DNA of 63,742 nucleotides from Streptomyces sp. CoH27 (GTDB taxonomy: Bacteria; Actinomycetota; Actinomycetes; Streptomycetales; Streptomycetaceae). The notes beneath the pieces are model-generated. The model was not told where the DNA came from, made no database searches, and saw only the letters and a list, made by a program, of their open reading frames with translations. The number at the start of each line of letters is the position of its first letter. Position 1 is the first letter of the stretch. Below, one piece after another: positions 18,486-27,003 of the stretch. Where the stretch lies: assembly GCF_020181035.1 (NCBI RefSeq), contig NZ_JAIQYY010000008.1, positions 283,340 through 347,081 on the forward strand, in the 5' to 3' direction. The translations under genes were made by a program, and so were the position numbers.

Positions 18486-19979
18486 ATGTCGCTGCCTGGG
18501 GAGACCATGCCCCACGTACCAGTACCAAGACCGGCGCAGACACAGGTCGTCCGAGAGCGGCGACCAGCCGGGCGCCGCACCGGCAAACCTCCCTGGTACG
18601 GGCTTGTCTCCGTCCTTGGCGACGGAGCCGGCGCCCTGGTGCCGGTCTATCTGGCCTTCGCGATGTCCGGGAGCACGCGTGCCGTCACCTACGCGTCGGT
18701 GGCGGCTGCGGCGTGGATCCTCGTGCGCGGCGCACGAGGACGATATGCCGAACGCCGTCTCGGTGAGCGCGACAACCTCGGCCCCGCGCTGCAGGACTGG
18801 CTGGTGCTGGTCGGACTGCTCGCTGTCGTGCGGGCGGCGACGGGCGAGGAGTCTCCCTTCCTCTTCGCGTTGGCCGCCCTGGTGCCCTGCGCCCCGACGA
18901 GTGCCATCGTGCACGCACTGATCCACCGTCACCTGGTGGCCCGCCGCCGCGACGGCCGGGCCGTCCGCCGGGCCCTGGTGATCGGCGAGGCGGAGGCCAT
19001 CGACGGTCTGGTGAGCCACCTCGCCAAGCGCACCGACCACGAGTTCGTCGTCGTCGGAGTGTGCCCTGTCGGCGACGAGGACCCGCGGGCGGCGGCCCTG
19101 CCCCCCCCCCGCCTCGACCGACAGGCGCCGGCGCACATGGCGGCCGACTCGGCCCCGGTGCTCGCTGCGGCTCGCCGGCTCGACGTGGAGGTCGTCCTCG
19201 TCATGACGGGGCCGTGCATGACCGGACCGCGCCTGAGGCGGCTGTCGTGGGCCCTGCACAGCGAGGAGTGCCCGCTCGTGGTCGTACCGGGCCTCACCGA
19301 GGTGGCCCGGCGCCGGGTGGGCGTCTCTTCGGTGGCCGGGCTCACGCTGCTGGACGTGGCCCCGCCCCTGAGGCGGGGATGCGCGACGCTGCTGAAGTCG
19401 GCGACCGACCGGCTGGGCGCCGTGCTGCTGATCGCGCTGCTCGCCCCGGTGTTCACAGCCGTGGCCCTCGCCGTGTGGCTGGACTCCCCGGGCCCCGTCG
19501 TGCACCGGCAGACGCGCATCGGCCGCGGTGGGAAGCCCTTCACCATGGCGAAGTTCCGCACCATGGTCGCGGACGCGGAGCGGATGAGGCACCAGCTCGC
19601 CGCAGCCAACGAGCAGGGCGGCCAGATGTTCAAGATCCGCCACGACCCCCGGATCACCCACGTCGGCCGGGTGCTGCGCCGCTATTCCCTGGACGAGCTG
19701 CCCCAGCTGTTCAACGTGGTCCAGGGACACATGTCCCTGGTGGGCCCGCGGCCACCCCTGCCCGAAGAGGTCGCCGGCTACGACGAGGTGGCGCTGCGCA
19801 GGCTGGCCGTCAAGCCCGGTCTGACCGGCCTGTGGCAGGTCAGCGGCCGCTCCGACCTCTCCTGGGACGAGACCATCGCTCTGGACCTGCGGTACGTGGA
19901 CAACTGGTCGCCGTCCGTTGACCTCCAGGTGCTGATGCGGACGGTGCGGGCCGTCTTCGCGGGCACCGGTGCCTACTGA
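18486..19979 (+). CDS. Initiating sugar transferase (polyprenyl glycosylphosphotransferase, WbaP/ExoY type)
   Basis: 497 residues from ATG 18486 with TTGGAGGA at good spacing. The N-terminal half has several hydrophobic helices and a CoA-binding-like/Rossmann linker (RALVIGEAEAIDG). The C-terminal bacterial sugar transferase domain is complete: KFRTMVADAE, SLDELPQLFNVVQGHMSLVG, PRPP and a KPGLTGLWQVSGRSDLSW stretch. It transfers the first sugar-1-phosphate to undecaprenyl phosphate, committing the repeat unit. A run of ten C at 19101-19110 lies in the coding region and could slip. Confidence 0.94.
   Translation: MSLPGETMPHVPVPRPAQTQVVRERRPAGRRTGKPPWYGLVSVLGDGAGALVPVYLAFAMSGSTRAVTYASVAAAAWILVRGARGRYAERRLGERDNLGPALQDWLVLVGLLAVVRAATGEESPFLFALAALVPCAPTSAIVHALIHRHLVARRRDGRAVRRALVIGEAEAIDGLVSHLAKRTDHEFVVVGVCPVGDEDPRAAALPPPRLDRQAPAHMAADSAPVLAAARRLDVEVVLVMTGPCMTGPRLRRLSWALHSEECPLVVVPGLTEVARRRVGVSSVAGLTLLDVAPPLRRGCATLLKSATDRLGAVLLIALLAPVFTAVALAVWLDSPGPVVHRQTRIGRGGKPFTMAKFRTMVADAERMRHQLAAANEQGGQMFKIRHDPRITHVGRVLRRYSLDELPQLFNVVQGHMSLVGPRPPLPEEVAGYDEVALRRLAVKPGLTGLWQVSGRSDLSWDETIALDLRYVDNWSPSVDLQVLMRTVRAVFAGTGAY
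19101..19110 (+). repeat. C10 homopolymer inside the initiating transferase gene
   Basis: Ten consecutive C residues encode Pro-Pro-Pro in the variable linker before the catalytic domain. Loss or gain of one base would truncate the enzyme. It could be a contingency tract or simply a sequencing-sensitive site. Confidence 0.7.
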
Positions 19980-19993
19980 TCGCCGGAGGACCC

Positions 19994-21256
19994 ATGCTGT
20001 CGAGAAGCACCCCCACCGCCCCCTCGCCCCAGGACCGCTCCGAACCGGACCACCGCACGGCTGGGGACCCCCTCCGCGAGCCCCGCGACACCGCGGACGT
20101 GCTCGCCCTGGCGGACAGGCTCTTCCGCTGGGCCGACGCCCGCGACTGGGCCGGCCCCGACCCGTACGACGGGCTCACCGGCCCGGCGGGACGGCTGGCC
20201 GTGCACCGCGTGCTCCGCCAGGCGGTCCTGCAGACCGTCAAACGCAGCCCGATCGACCTGCGGGGAATCCTGGGCATCCGCCCGCTGCGTACCGCCACGG
20301 CCGCCGGAACCGCGGCCGGCGCCTGCGCCCGGCTCTCCGCCTCCCCGGTGTGGCAGGAGCGCGCCGCACGGCTGGGCCGGTGGACGGCCGGCGAGCAGAT
20401 GTCCGGACGCTACGCCGGACTGTGGCGCTACGAGTTCGACGTGCAGACCCGCTGGGCGTACTACCCCGCCTCCGTCCCGAACCTGGTGGCCACCACCTTC
20501 TGCGCGGACGGTTGTCTGGACACCGGGACGCTCGACGTCGAGGCCGTGCGGTCGCTCGCCCACGGACTGCTGGAGCACCTCCACAACGGCGTGTTCTTCA
20601 CCTACACCCCGACCAGCGGCACCCTCGTGCACAACGCCAACCTCATGGGTGCCGCGCTCGCCGCCCGCCTGGCCCGCACCGGGACCCTGCCCGGTGCCCT
20701 GGCGGACCGGCTGGCCGATGCCGCCCGGGGTGCGGTCGAGGTGAGCCTGGAGGATCAGCGTCCCGCCGGCTCGTGGCCGTACGGACGGGGCCCACGACTG
20801 GACTGGGTGGACGGCTTCCACACCGGATACGTACTGCTGCGCCTCGCCCAGACGGGAGCGCTACTCGGCCTGGACGTCCGGACCCCTCTCGAACGCGGGA
20901 CGGACTATTACCTGCGGCACCTGTTCGACGGCCCCCTGCCCCGCTACTTCGCGGACGGCCGGACCAGACGGGACCCGAACAACGACGCGACTGCGGTGCG
21001 CATGGCGGCGTGGGCGGCCGGGCAGGGCTTCGTCGGGGCCGACTTCGCCCGCTCCGTCCTGGCGGCCGTCGTGGACCGCTACCCCGGCCTCGGCACTGGG
21101 ACACGGGCAGGCGGCTCCCACGGGAACAGAGCCCTGTGGGAGTCGCCCCGATGGAGCGCCGCCCCCCTGCTGGACGCGCTGACCGCACTCGGCGCCGCGC
21201 TGCCGGGTGGCCCCGGGTCCGCTGACCCGGCCGGTCAGCGGGCCGCGGCCGCCTGA
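19994..21256 (+). CDS. Alpha/alpha-toroid protein of exopolysaccharide locus
   Basis: 420 residues, starting 14 bp after the initiating transferase with GGAGG upstream. No signal peptide is obvious. Repeated motifs such as GSWPYG, LDWVDGFHTGYVLLRL, YYLRHLF...PRYFADG and WESPRWSAAPLLDAL resemble the alpha/alpha-toroid of terpenoid-cyclase-like or unsaturated-glycosyl-hydrolase-like proteins. VpsJ-like proteins of polysaccharide clusters have this look. I cannot assign a reaction. The position directly after the initiating transferase suggests a role in polymer modification or a lipid-linked step. Its 3' end overlaps the convergent AsnB gene by 22 bp. Confidence 0.75.
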   Translation: MLSRSTPTAPSPQDRSEPDHRTAGDPLREPRDTADVLALADRLFRWADARDWAGPDPYDGLTGPAGRLAVHRVLRQAVLQTVKRSPIDLRGILGIRPLRTATAAGTAAGACARLSASPVWQERAARLGRWTAGEQMSGRYAGLWRYEFDVQTRWAYYPASVPNLVATTFCADGCLDTGTLDVEAVRSLAHGLLEHLHNGVFFTYTPTSGTLVHNANLMGAALAARLARTGTLPGALADRLADAARGAVEVSLEDQRPAGSWPYGRGPRLDWVDGFHTGYVLLRLAQTGALLGLDVRTPLERGTDYYLRHLFDGPLPRYFADGRTRRDPNNDATAVRMAAWAAGQGFVGADFARSVLAAVVDRYPGLGTGTRAGGSHGNRALWESPRWSAAPLLDALTALGAALPGGPGSADPAGQRAAAA

Positions 21257-23142
21257 TAGCCCGCCAGAACGTCAGCCGTCCGCCCGAAGCCTCCCGCCGT
21301 GTTCCGCTCCCACCACACGGCCGCGCAGAGCAGCCCGAACACCGCGAGACCCCGGTCCCGCCGCCCCTGCACGTGTTGGGCGACGAGGCGGTCGGCAGTC
21401 CGCCGGTCGAAGACGTCGTCGAACAACGGGGCGCGTCGTACCTCGGCCCACAGCCGGTCACCGTGCTCGCGCAGCAGCGACCGCACCGGCGCTCCGAACC
21501 CCGTCTTGGGGCGCCGGACGACGAACTCCGGTACGCCGGAGGCCAGCGCGGCCGCGCGGAAGCGCGCCTTGCCGCCGCCCAGCCGCAGCTGCTCCTCGGC
21601 AACGGCGCCGAGGGCTGTGGCCACCACCGACTCCCCGAGGAACGGCACCCGCAACTCCACGCCGGCGCGCATCGACGCGCGGTCGCCGTACAGCAGGTTG
21701 AGGCCCGGCAGGAACAGCCGCCGGTCGCACTCCGCCAGCGCCGCGAGGGGAGTCCCGCCGGCGTCGAGCACCGCGTCCGCCACCTCCCGATGCCGCTCGG
21801 TGACCGCGTCCAGCCCGACGAGCGGCGACAGCGTGGCCCACTCCTGCCCGGAGTAGTACGACTGCGTCGCCCACGACCAGTCTCGGGCACCCAGCTGGAG
21901 CAGCCGCCCGAACTTGTCCGCGCGGCCCCGGTAGCGCCGGGGTGGCGGAACGAGGGCGGTGGCACCGAGTGCGGGGCGCACCCACGCGGGGAGCCGCTGC
22001 AGCAGCAACACGGCCTGGTAACGCTCGTAGCCGAGGAACAGCTCCTCGACGCCGAGCCCCGACAGCAGCACGGTGGCCTTGCCGCGGGCGGCGTGCGAAA
22101 GCTGCATGAGGGCGATGGCGGCCGGGTCCCCGAAGGGCAGTTCCATGGTGGTGACCAGATCCGGGATCCGGCGCAGCACGTCGACATCCAGGTCGACCCA
22201 GGTGAGCGGCAGGTCCAGCCGCCGGGCGACCCGGGCGCTGTAGGGAGCGTCGTCCTCGAACGGCTCCGCAGTGGCCGCACCGCCCCCCGGCCGAGCGGCG
22301 AAGGCGGGTCCGGCGAAGCCCTCCCTGTGCAGTTCCACGCCCAGCCAGGTGCTGTCCAGACCTCCGCTCAGCAGCAGGCCCACCGTCACGTCCGCACGCA
22401 CCTGCCGGGCCACCGACTCACGGACCGCGGCGCCGATGTCCTCGGCGGGCTGAGCGGCACCGGCCCGCCACCAGGGTGAGGGCCGGCCGTACTCGGGGGC
22501 GCGCCGGGACAGCACCGTGCCTGCCGGAACCGTACGAACGCGCTGCCAGCCGGTCCGCGGCGGGGGCGTCCACAGGAACATGGCGCCCTGCGCCACCGCG
22601 ACCGGGTCGGCGTCCCCGGCCAGCCCGGCGGCGCGCAGCGGTTCGATCTCACTGGCGAGCCCGACCAGCCGGCCCGCCCCGTCCGACGCCGCGTACAGCG
22701 GTTTGATGCCCAGCCGGTCACGCCCGTAGCGCAGTTCGCCGTCGGGCAGGACGAGGGCGAAGGCGAACATACCGTCCAGTTGGTCCAGCAGCCTCGGCGC
22801 GTCCGGCTGCAGCAGCAGTTCGTAGAGGACCTCGGTGTCGCCCTCGGTCGTGAACGTCACGTGCCGCTTCCGCAGCACCTCACGCAGGTGCGGGGTGTTG
22901 TAGATCTCGCCGTTGTAGACCATCACGCCCCGCTCGGGGGACCCGAACGGCTGGTCGCTCCTCGGGTCGAGGTCCACGACGGCCAGGCGGCGGAAGTGCA
23001 GCGCCGCGTGCCAGGCGCCCCCGTCGAGATCCAGGTGTCCGCTCGCGTCGGGGCCACGGTGCGCGATCGCCGCACAGGGGTCCGGGTGCGAGGACGGTCG
23101 GCCCCGCCCGGCCCCGTTCAGCAGGACGACGAAGCCGCACAT
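21235..23142 (-). CDS. AsnB-like glutamine amidotransferase
   Basis: 635 residues from ATG 23142. Cys2 (MCGF) is the glutaminase nucleophile; AIAHRGPDASG and MVYNGEIYN complete the N-terminal Ntn domain. The synthetase half has the PP-loop LLLSGGLDST near residue 262 and the later PKTGFGAPVRSLLREH region. Family members make asparagine, but in polysaccharide loci AsnB-like proteins (for example WbpS-type) are associated with amidation of hexuronic acids. With WecB/WecC making ManNAcA nearby, amidation of that uronate is the best guess; this is inference. Its ATG shares one base with the stop of the bi-domain oxidoreductase. Confidence 0.92.
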   Translation of the reverse strand: MCGFVVLLNGAGRGRPSSHPDPCAAIAHRGPDASGHLDLDGGAWHAALHFRRLAVVDLDPRSDQPFGSPERGVMVYNGEIYNTPHLREVLRKRHVTFTTEGDTEVLYELLLQPDAPRLLDQLDGMFAFALVLPDGELRYGRDRLGIKPLYAASDGAGRLVGLASEIEPLRAAGLAGDADPVAVAQGAMFLWTPPPRTGWQRVRTVPAGTVLSRRAPEYGRPSPWWRAGAAQPAEDIGAAVRESVARQVRADVTVGLLLSGGLDSTWLGVELHREGFAGPAFAARPGGGAATAEPFEDDAPYSARVARRLDLPLTWVDLDVDVLRRIPDLVTTMELPFGDPAAIALMQLSHAARGKATVLLSGLGVEELFLGYERYQAVLLLQRLPAWVRPALGATALVPPPRRYRGRADKFGRLLQLGARDWSWATQSYYSGQEWATLSPLVGLDAVTERHREVADAVLDAGGTPLAALAECDRRLFLPGLNLLYGDRASMRAGVELRVPFLGESVVATALGAVAEEQLRLGGGKARFRAAALASGVPEFVVRRPKTGFGAPVRSLLREHGDRLWAEVRRAPLFDDVFDRRTADRLVAQHVQGRRDRGLAVFGLLCAAVWWERNTAGGFGRTADVLAGYQAAAAR

Positions 23143-25412
23143 CAGAGCGCTGCCGTGACCGAGGCCGAACCAGGGGCCTGCCGACCCGGTTCGGGCACGA
23201 CGGCCGCGGGCGCGCATCCCAGAGCCCTGACCAGAGCGGGCGTGGAGGGGGCGGTCTCCATGACACGGTCCTCCGCGAGTGAGCGGGCCGCGCGGCATGC
23301 GACCAGAGAACTCCACAGCGCCGCGCCGAAGTCGGCGGCGGCCGCGGTCCCCGAGTCCAACTGCTCGCCGCGGACGAGGCGGACCAGGGCTCGCATCTCG
23401 GCCGCGTGCCCCTTGGGCGCGCCGCGGTACTTCGTCGTGGCCGCCCTGCCGCCCCTCCACACGGTGAGCGAACCGAAGTCGTCGATCCTGGCCGCCACCC
23501 CGTCGGCGGCCACTTCCAGAAGTTCCTTCGGCGCGCCGGGCGGCGTCAGCCCCCCGTACACGACGGAGGCGGCCGACCCGTCGTCGTACGTGACCTGGAG
23601 GGTGACGCTCTGGGCGGTGGCCGGGTCCCTGCCATCCACGCCCACGGCCCGCACGGCGACCGGTCTGCCGGGGACCAGGAAGCCCGCGGTGTCGATGAAG
23701 TGGCACACCTCGCCGAGCAGCCGGCCGCCCTGCCCGGGGTCGAAGTACCAGTGCTCGGCCGGGAGCCGGCCCGCGAACACCCGGTAGACGACCTGGAGGG
23801 GCGCTCCGGCAGGGAGTGCGGCGCGCAGGTCCCGCAGCGCGGGAGCGAACCGCCGGTTGAACCCGGCCATCGCCGGGGCGCCGGAGAGCAGCCACGCGTC
23901 GGCGAGGTCCTCCAGTTCCGTCTCTGTGAGGCCCAGGGGCTTCTCGCAGTACAGGGCGGCGCCGCCCTTCAGTACTCGAGCCGCGTACCGGCCGTGGCTG
24001 TCGTGGCGGCTGAGCACCATCACGCAGTCCGTGTCGCCCGAGGCGAGGCCGGTGTCGACGCTCTGCTCGACGGTACGGAAGCCCCACCGCCGGCCCTGGT
24101 GCGCGGCGGACAGTCCCCGTCCCCCGGCCACCCACGAGAACGCGACGTTGGGCTCTCGCGCCAACTCGGGAAAGAGCGTCCGCGTCGCGAAGTTGCCCGC
24201 TCCGATCGCCGCGACCCGAATGGTTCCCCGCGGAGTGTTCCACCTGCGGGTGCCGGGCGGGGGAACCGGCGGCGACACGAGCTGCGCGGTGCCGGGGTAG
24301 CGCAGGAGGAGGGCGACGCTCCGTCCGGTCCCGGACGGCTTCAGGGCCTCGTACGCGTCGGCCGCGTCCTCCATGGGGAAGACCCGCGGTTTGAGCCGGG
24401 CGAAGTCCACGGCGCCCGTCGCCAGCAGCCTCAGCACCTCGGCGAGGTTGCGGCGTTCCGTCCACGGGACGTAGCCCTCGGGATACCCCTGGCCGCCTTC
24501 TTCGAAGCGCGGGTCGTACCGGCCCGGGCCGTAGGACCGGGCGTACCGGATCGACAGTTCCTTGTGGTAGTACGACGATCGCGGTGGCGCCACGTTCACG
24601 TCGCCGACGACCACCACCGTCGCACGGTCACGGGCGAGGCGGCCGGCGAACTCGACGGGGTCGGAGCTGGACGTGGCGGCGGTGATGAGGACCGCGTCCG
24701 CACCGGCCCCGGCCCAGCGCCGGGAGAGCACACCGGGCAGACCGTCGGCGTCACGCGGGAAGGCCGTGAGGCCCGCAGACTCGGCGAGCGCCACCATGGC
24801 CGGGTCGGGGTCGACGCCCAGCCCGTCGTACCCGTAGGCGCGCAGCAGATGCAGTGTGATCTGACCGACCAGGCCCAGGCCGATGACGGCGATCCGGGAG
24901 CCCGGTACCGCCTCGGCCTGGTGAATGCCCTGAAGCGCGATCGCGCCGACCGTGCCGAAGGCGGCCCACTGGGTGTCCACGCCGTCCGGCACGGGCACCA
25001 CGAGATTGCGGGGCACGGCCACGATCTCCGCGTGCGACGCGTAGCGGGCCCCGGCGGCGGCGACCCGCATCCCGGGGCGGATGTCGCCGACTCCCTCGCC
25101 CGTCCGCAGGACCGTGCCCGCACACGAGTATCCGAGTTGCACCGGACGGTCCAGACGGTCCTGGACCGTCCGGTAGGTCTCGGCGAGGCCCGTCCGCTTC
25201 ACGCTGTCGAGTACCTGCGCCACCTGCTCGGGCCGCTGCCGCGCCTTGCCGATCAGGCTCTGCCCGCCGGTCGAGACGGTGGCCCGCTCCGTTCCCGCGC
25301 TGATGAGCGACCAGTCGTTGCGGATCACCACCTGCCCGGGGACTGCTTCGGGGGCGGGAATTTCTCCCACCGTGACGCTACCGGTACGCGGGGACAGAAG
25401 CACTGTTTTCAT
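23142..25412 (-). CDS. Bi-domain oxidoreductase: MDR dehydrogenase fused to Gfo/Idh/MocA
   Basis: 756 residues from ATG 25412. Residues 1 to about 345 are a medium-chain dehydrogenase-like domain (VQLGYSCAGTVLRTGEGV, VIGLGLVGQITLHLL). About 370-720 is a Gfo/Idh/MocA domain with AIGAGNFATRTLF and the conserved ALYCEKPLGLT. Both Rossmann motifs look intact. Such fusions occur in surface-polysaccharide clusters and are thought to modify a nucleotide or lipid-linked sugar by oxidation and reduction. The substrate is unknown. Its stop overlaps the start of the AsnB-like gene (TGATG), so the two enzymes are made together. Confidence 0.92.
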   Translation of the reverse strand: MKTVLLSPRTGSVTVGEIPAPEAVPGQVVIRNDWSLISAGTERATVSTGGQSLIGKARQRPEQVAQVLDSVKRTGLAETYRTVQDRLDRPVQLGYSCAGTVLRTGEGVGDIRPGMRVAAAGARYASHAEIVAVPRNLVVPVPDGVDTQWAAFGTVGAIALQGIHQAEAVPGSRIAVIGLGLVGQITLHLLRAYGYDGLGVDPDPAMVALAESAGLTAFPRDADGLPGVLSRRWAGAGADAVLITAATSSSDPVEFAGRLARDRATVVVVGDVNVAPPRSSYYHKELSIRYARSYGPGRYDPRFEEGGQGYPEGYVPWTERRNLAEVLRLLATGAVDFARLKPRVFPMEDAADAYEALKPSGTGRSVALLLRYPGTAQLVSPPVPPPGTRRWNTPRGTIRVAAIGAGNFATRTLFPELAREPNVAFSWVAGGRGLSAAHQGRRWGFRTVEQSVDTGLASGDTDCVMVLSRHDSHGRYAARVLKGGAALYCEKPLGLTETELEDLADAWLLSGAPAMAGFNRRFAPALRDLRAALPAGAPLQVVYRVFAGRLPAEHWYFDPGQGGRLLGEVCHFIDTAGFLVPGRPVAVRAVGVDGRDPATAQSVTLQVTYDDGSAASVVYGGLTPPGAPKELLEVAADGVAARIDDFGSLTVWRGGRAATTKYRGAPKGHAAEMRALVRLVRGEQLDSGTAAAADFGAALWSSLVACRAARSLAEDRVMETAPSTPALVRALGCAPAAVVPEPGRQAPGSASVTAAL

Positions 25413-25674
25413 TTCGTGCCTTACAGGATGGGGGACGCGAAACCACGGCGCACTGTAGGCAGGGCAATCCACAGGAACTCGCGCCTGGCCTGCGGAGCGG
25501 ACCAGACGGCCGAAAATCTCCATACGGAGGGGTGAACACGCCTTTGGCCTGGCGGGCATTGTCGCGGAATACCGATTCGCTGGTGCCCGGAGAGCGCTTA
25601 TTCCGCTCCGAGGAATACGACCACCGGTGGGGGCCACCCGGCCGCGGTCCGGCGCCGCTCGGAAGGAGACTCGG

Positions 25675-27003
25675 GTGAAGCGATTGATGGTCATTTACGG
25701 GACGAGACCGGAGGCCATCAAAATGGCCCCGGTCATCGAGGCGCTCAGCCAGTCCCGGATGTTCCGTCCGACAGTTACGGTAACGGCCCAACACCGCGGC
25801 CTGCTCGACCAGGTGCACGCGTTGTTCGGCATCCGTGCCGACCACGATCTGGACATCCTCAGCCGGCACCAGTCCCTCGCCGACATCACCGTCCGCGTCC
25901 TCGATGGGCTGTGCCCCCTGCTTCGGCACGAGCACCCGGACGCAGTGCTCGTCCAGGGCGACACCACGACCGCGTTCGCCGGGGCCCTCGCCGCCTTCTA
26001 CAACCGGATCCCCGTGGTCCACCTGGAGGCCGGACTGCGCACCGACGACCGGTACTCGCCCTTCCCCGAGGAGGTCAACCGCCGACTCGCGACCCAACTG
26101 GCGTCCCTGCACCTGGCGCCCACCTGGCACGCGCGGGACAACCTGCTCCGGAGCGGCGTCTCGAAATCGTCCGTGGTGGTCACCGGGAACACGGTCATCG
26201 ACGCCCTGCGCTGGGCGGTGGGACGGAAGGCGCACTACGGAGATCCGGCACTGGCCGACCTCGACGACACCGCGCGCCGGGTCCTGCTGGTGACAGCTCA
26301 CCGCCGTGAGTCGTGGGGCAGCGGAATCGAGTCCATCGGCGGTGCCCTCGCCGACCTGGCCCGCACCGAGCCCGAACTGCTCATCGTGCTCCCGCTGCAC
26401 CCCAATCCGGTGGTGCGGGCGGCGATCCTGCCCCAGGTCGCCCACCTCGACAACATCCGCCTGACGGAACCACTGGCCTACGGGGCGTTCGCCCGGCTGA
26501 TGAACCGCGCGCACCTCATCCTGACCGACAGCGGCGGCATCCAGGAGGAGGGGCCGGGCCTGGGCAAGCCCGTGCTGGTCATGCGGGACACCACGGAACG
26601 TCCGGAAGCCGTCCGGGCCGGCACGAGCCAGTTGGTGGGAACCGACCGCGAGCACATCGTGAAGCAGGTACGCCTGCTGCTGCACGACCGGGAGCTGTAC
26701 GCCGCGATGGCGAAGGCCGTCAACCCGTACGGCGACGGTCGTGCCGCGGACCGTACCGTACGGGCGATCGGGCACTGGATGGGGCTGTGCGAACGCCCCA
26801 CGGAGTTCGGTGCCGTGCCACGGACCGCGGACGAGTCGGCCTCAGCGCCAGAGGCCGCGGGTGTCGAACACGGCCTTGCCACGCAGCGCGGTCCGCTTGA
26901 CGCCGCGGAAGGCGTCGTGGTCCACCAGCAGCACGACGATGTCGGCGTCCCGCACGGCGGTGACGACGTCGACGAGTGCGACCTCGCCCGGGCGTGCCAG
27001 TGA
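25675..27003 (+). CDS. wecB: UDP-GlcNAc 2-epimerase (non-hydrolysing), WecB
   Basis: 442 residues from GTG 25675 with GGAAGGAG at 7-nt spacing. Family motifs are complete: YGTRPEAIKMAPV, VQGDTTTAFAGAL, VHLEAGLRTDDRYSPFPEE, TAHRRESWG and TDSGGIQEEGPGLGKPVL. It converts UDP-GlcNAc to UDP-ManNAc. The last roughly 55 residues read across the complement of wecC and look like non-conserved run-through, since usual WecB proteins are about 380 residues. It is convergent with wecC. Confidence 0.95.
   Translation: MKRLMVIYGTRPEAIKMAPVIEALSQSRMFRPTVTVTAQHRGLLDQVHALFGIRADHDLDILSRHQSLADITVRVLDGLCPLLRHEHPDAVLVQGDTTTAFAGALAAFYNRIPVVHLEAGLRTDDRYSPFPEEVNRRLATQLASLHLAPTWHARDNLLRSGVSKSSVVVTGNTVIDALRWAVGRKAHYGDPALADLDDTARRVLLVTAHRRESWGSGIESIGGALADLARTEPELLIVLPLHPNPVVRAAILPQVAHLDNIRLTEPLAYGAFARLMNRAHLILTDSGGIQEEGPGLGKPVLVMRDTTERPEAVRAGTSQLVGTDREHIVKQVRLLLHDRELYAAMAKAVNPYGDGRAADRTVRAIGHWMGLCERPTEFGAVPRTADESASAPEAAGVEHGLATQRGPLDAAEGVVVHQQHDDVGVPHGGDDVDECDLARACQ

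Noticed and set aside
23142..24465. N-terminal extension of the AsnB-like frame to 24465
   Set aside because: The catalytic Cys must follow the initiator Met (MCGF at 23142), so the extension is not translated.
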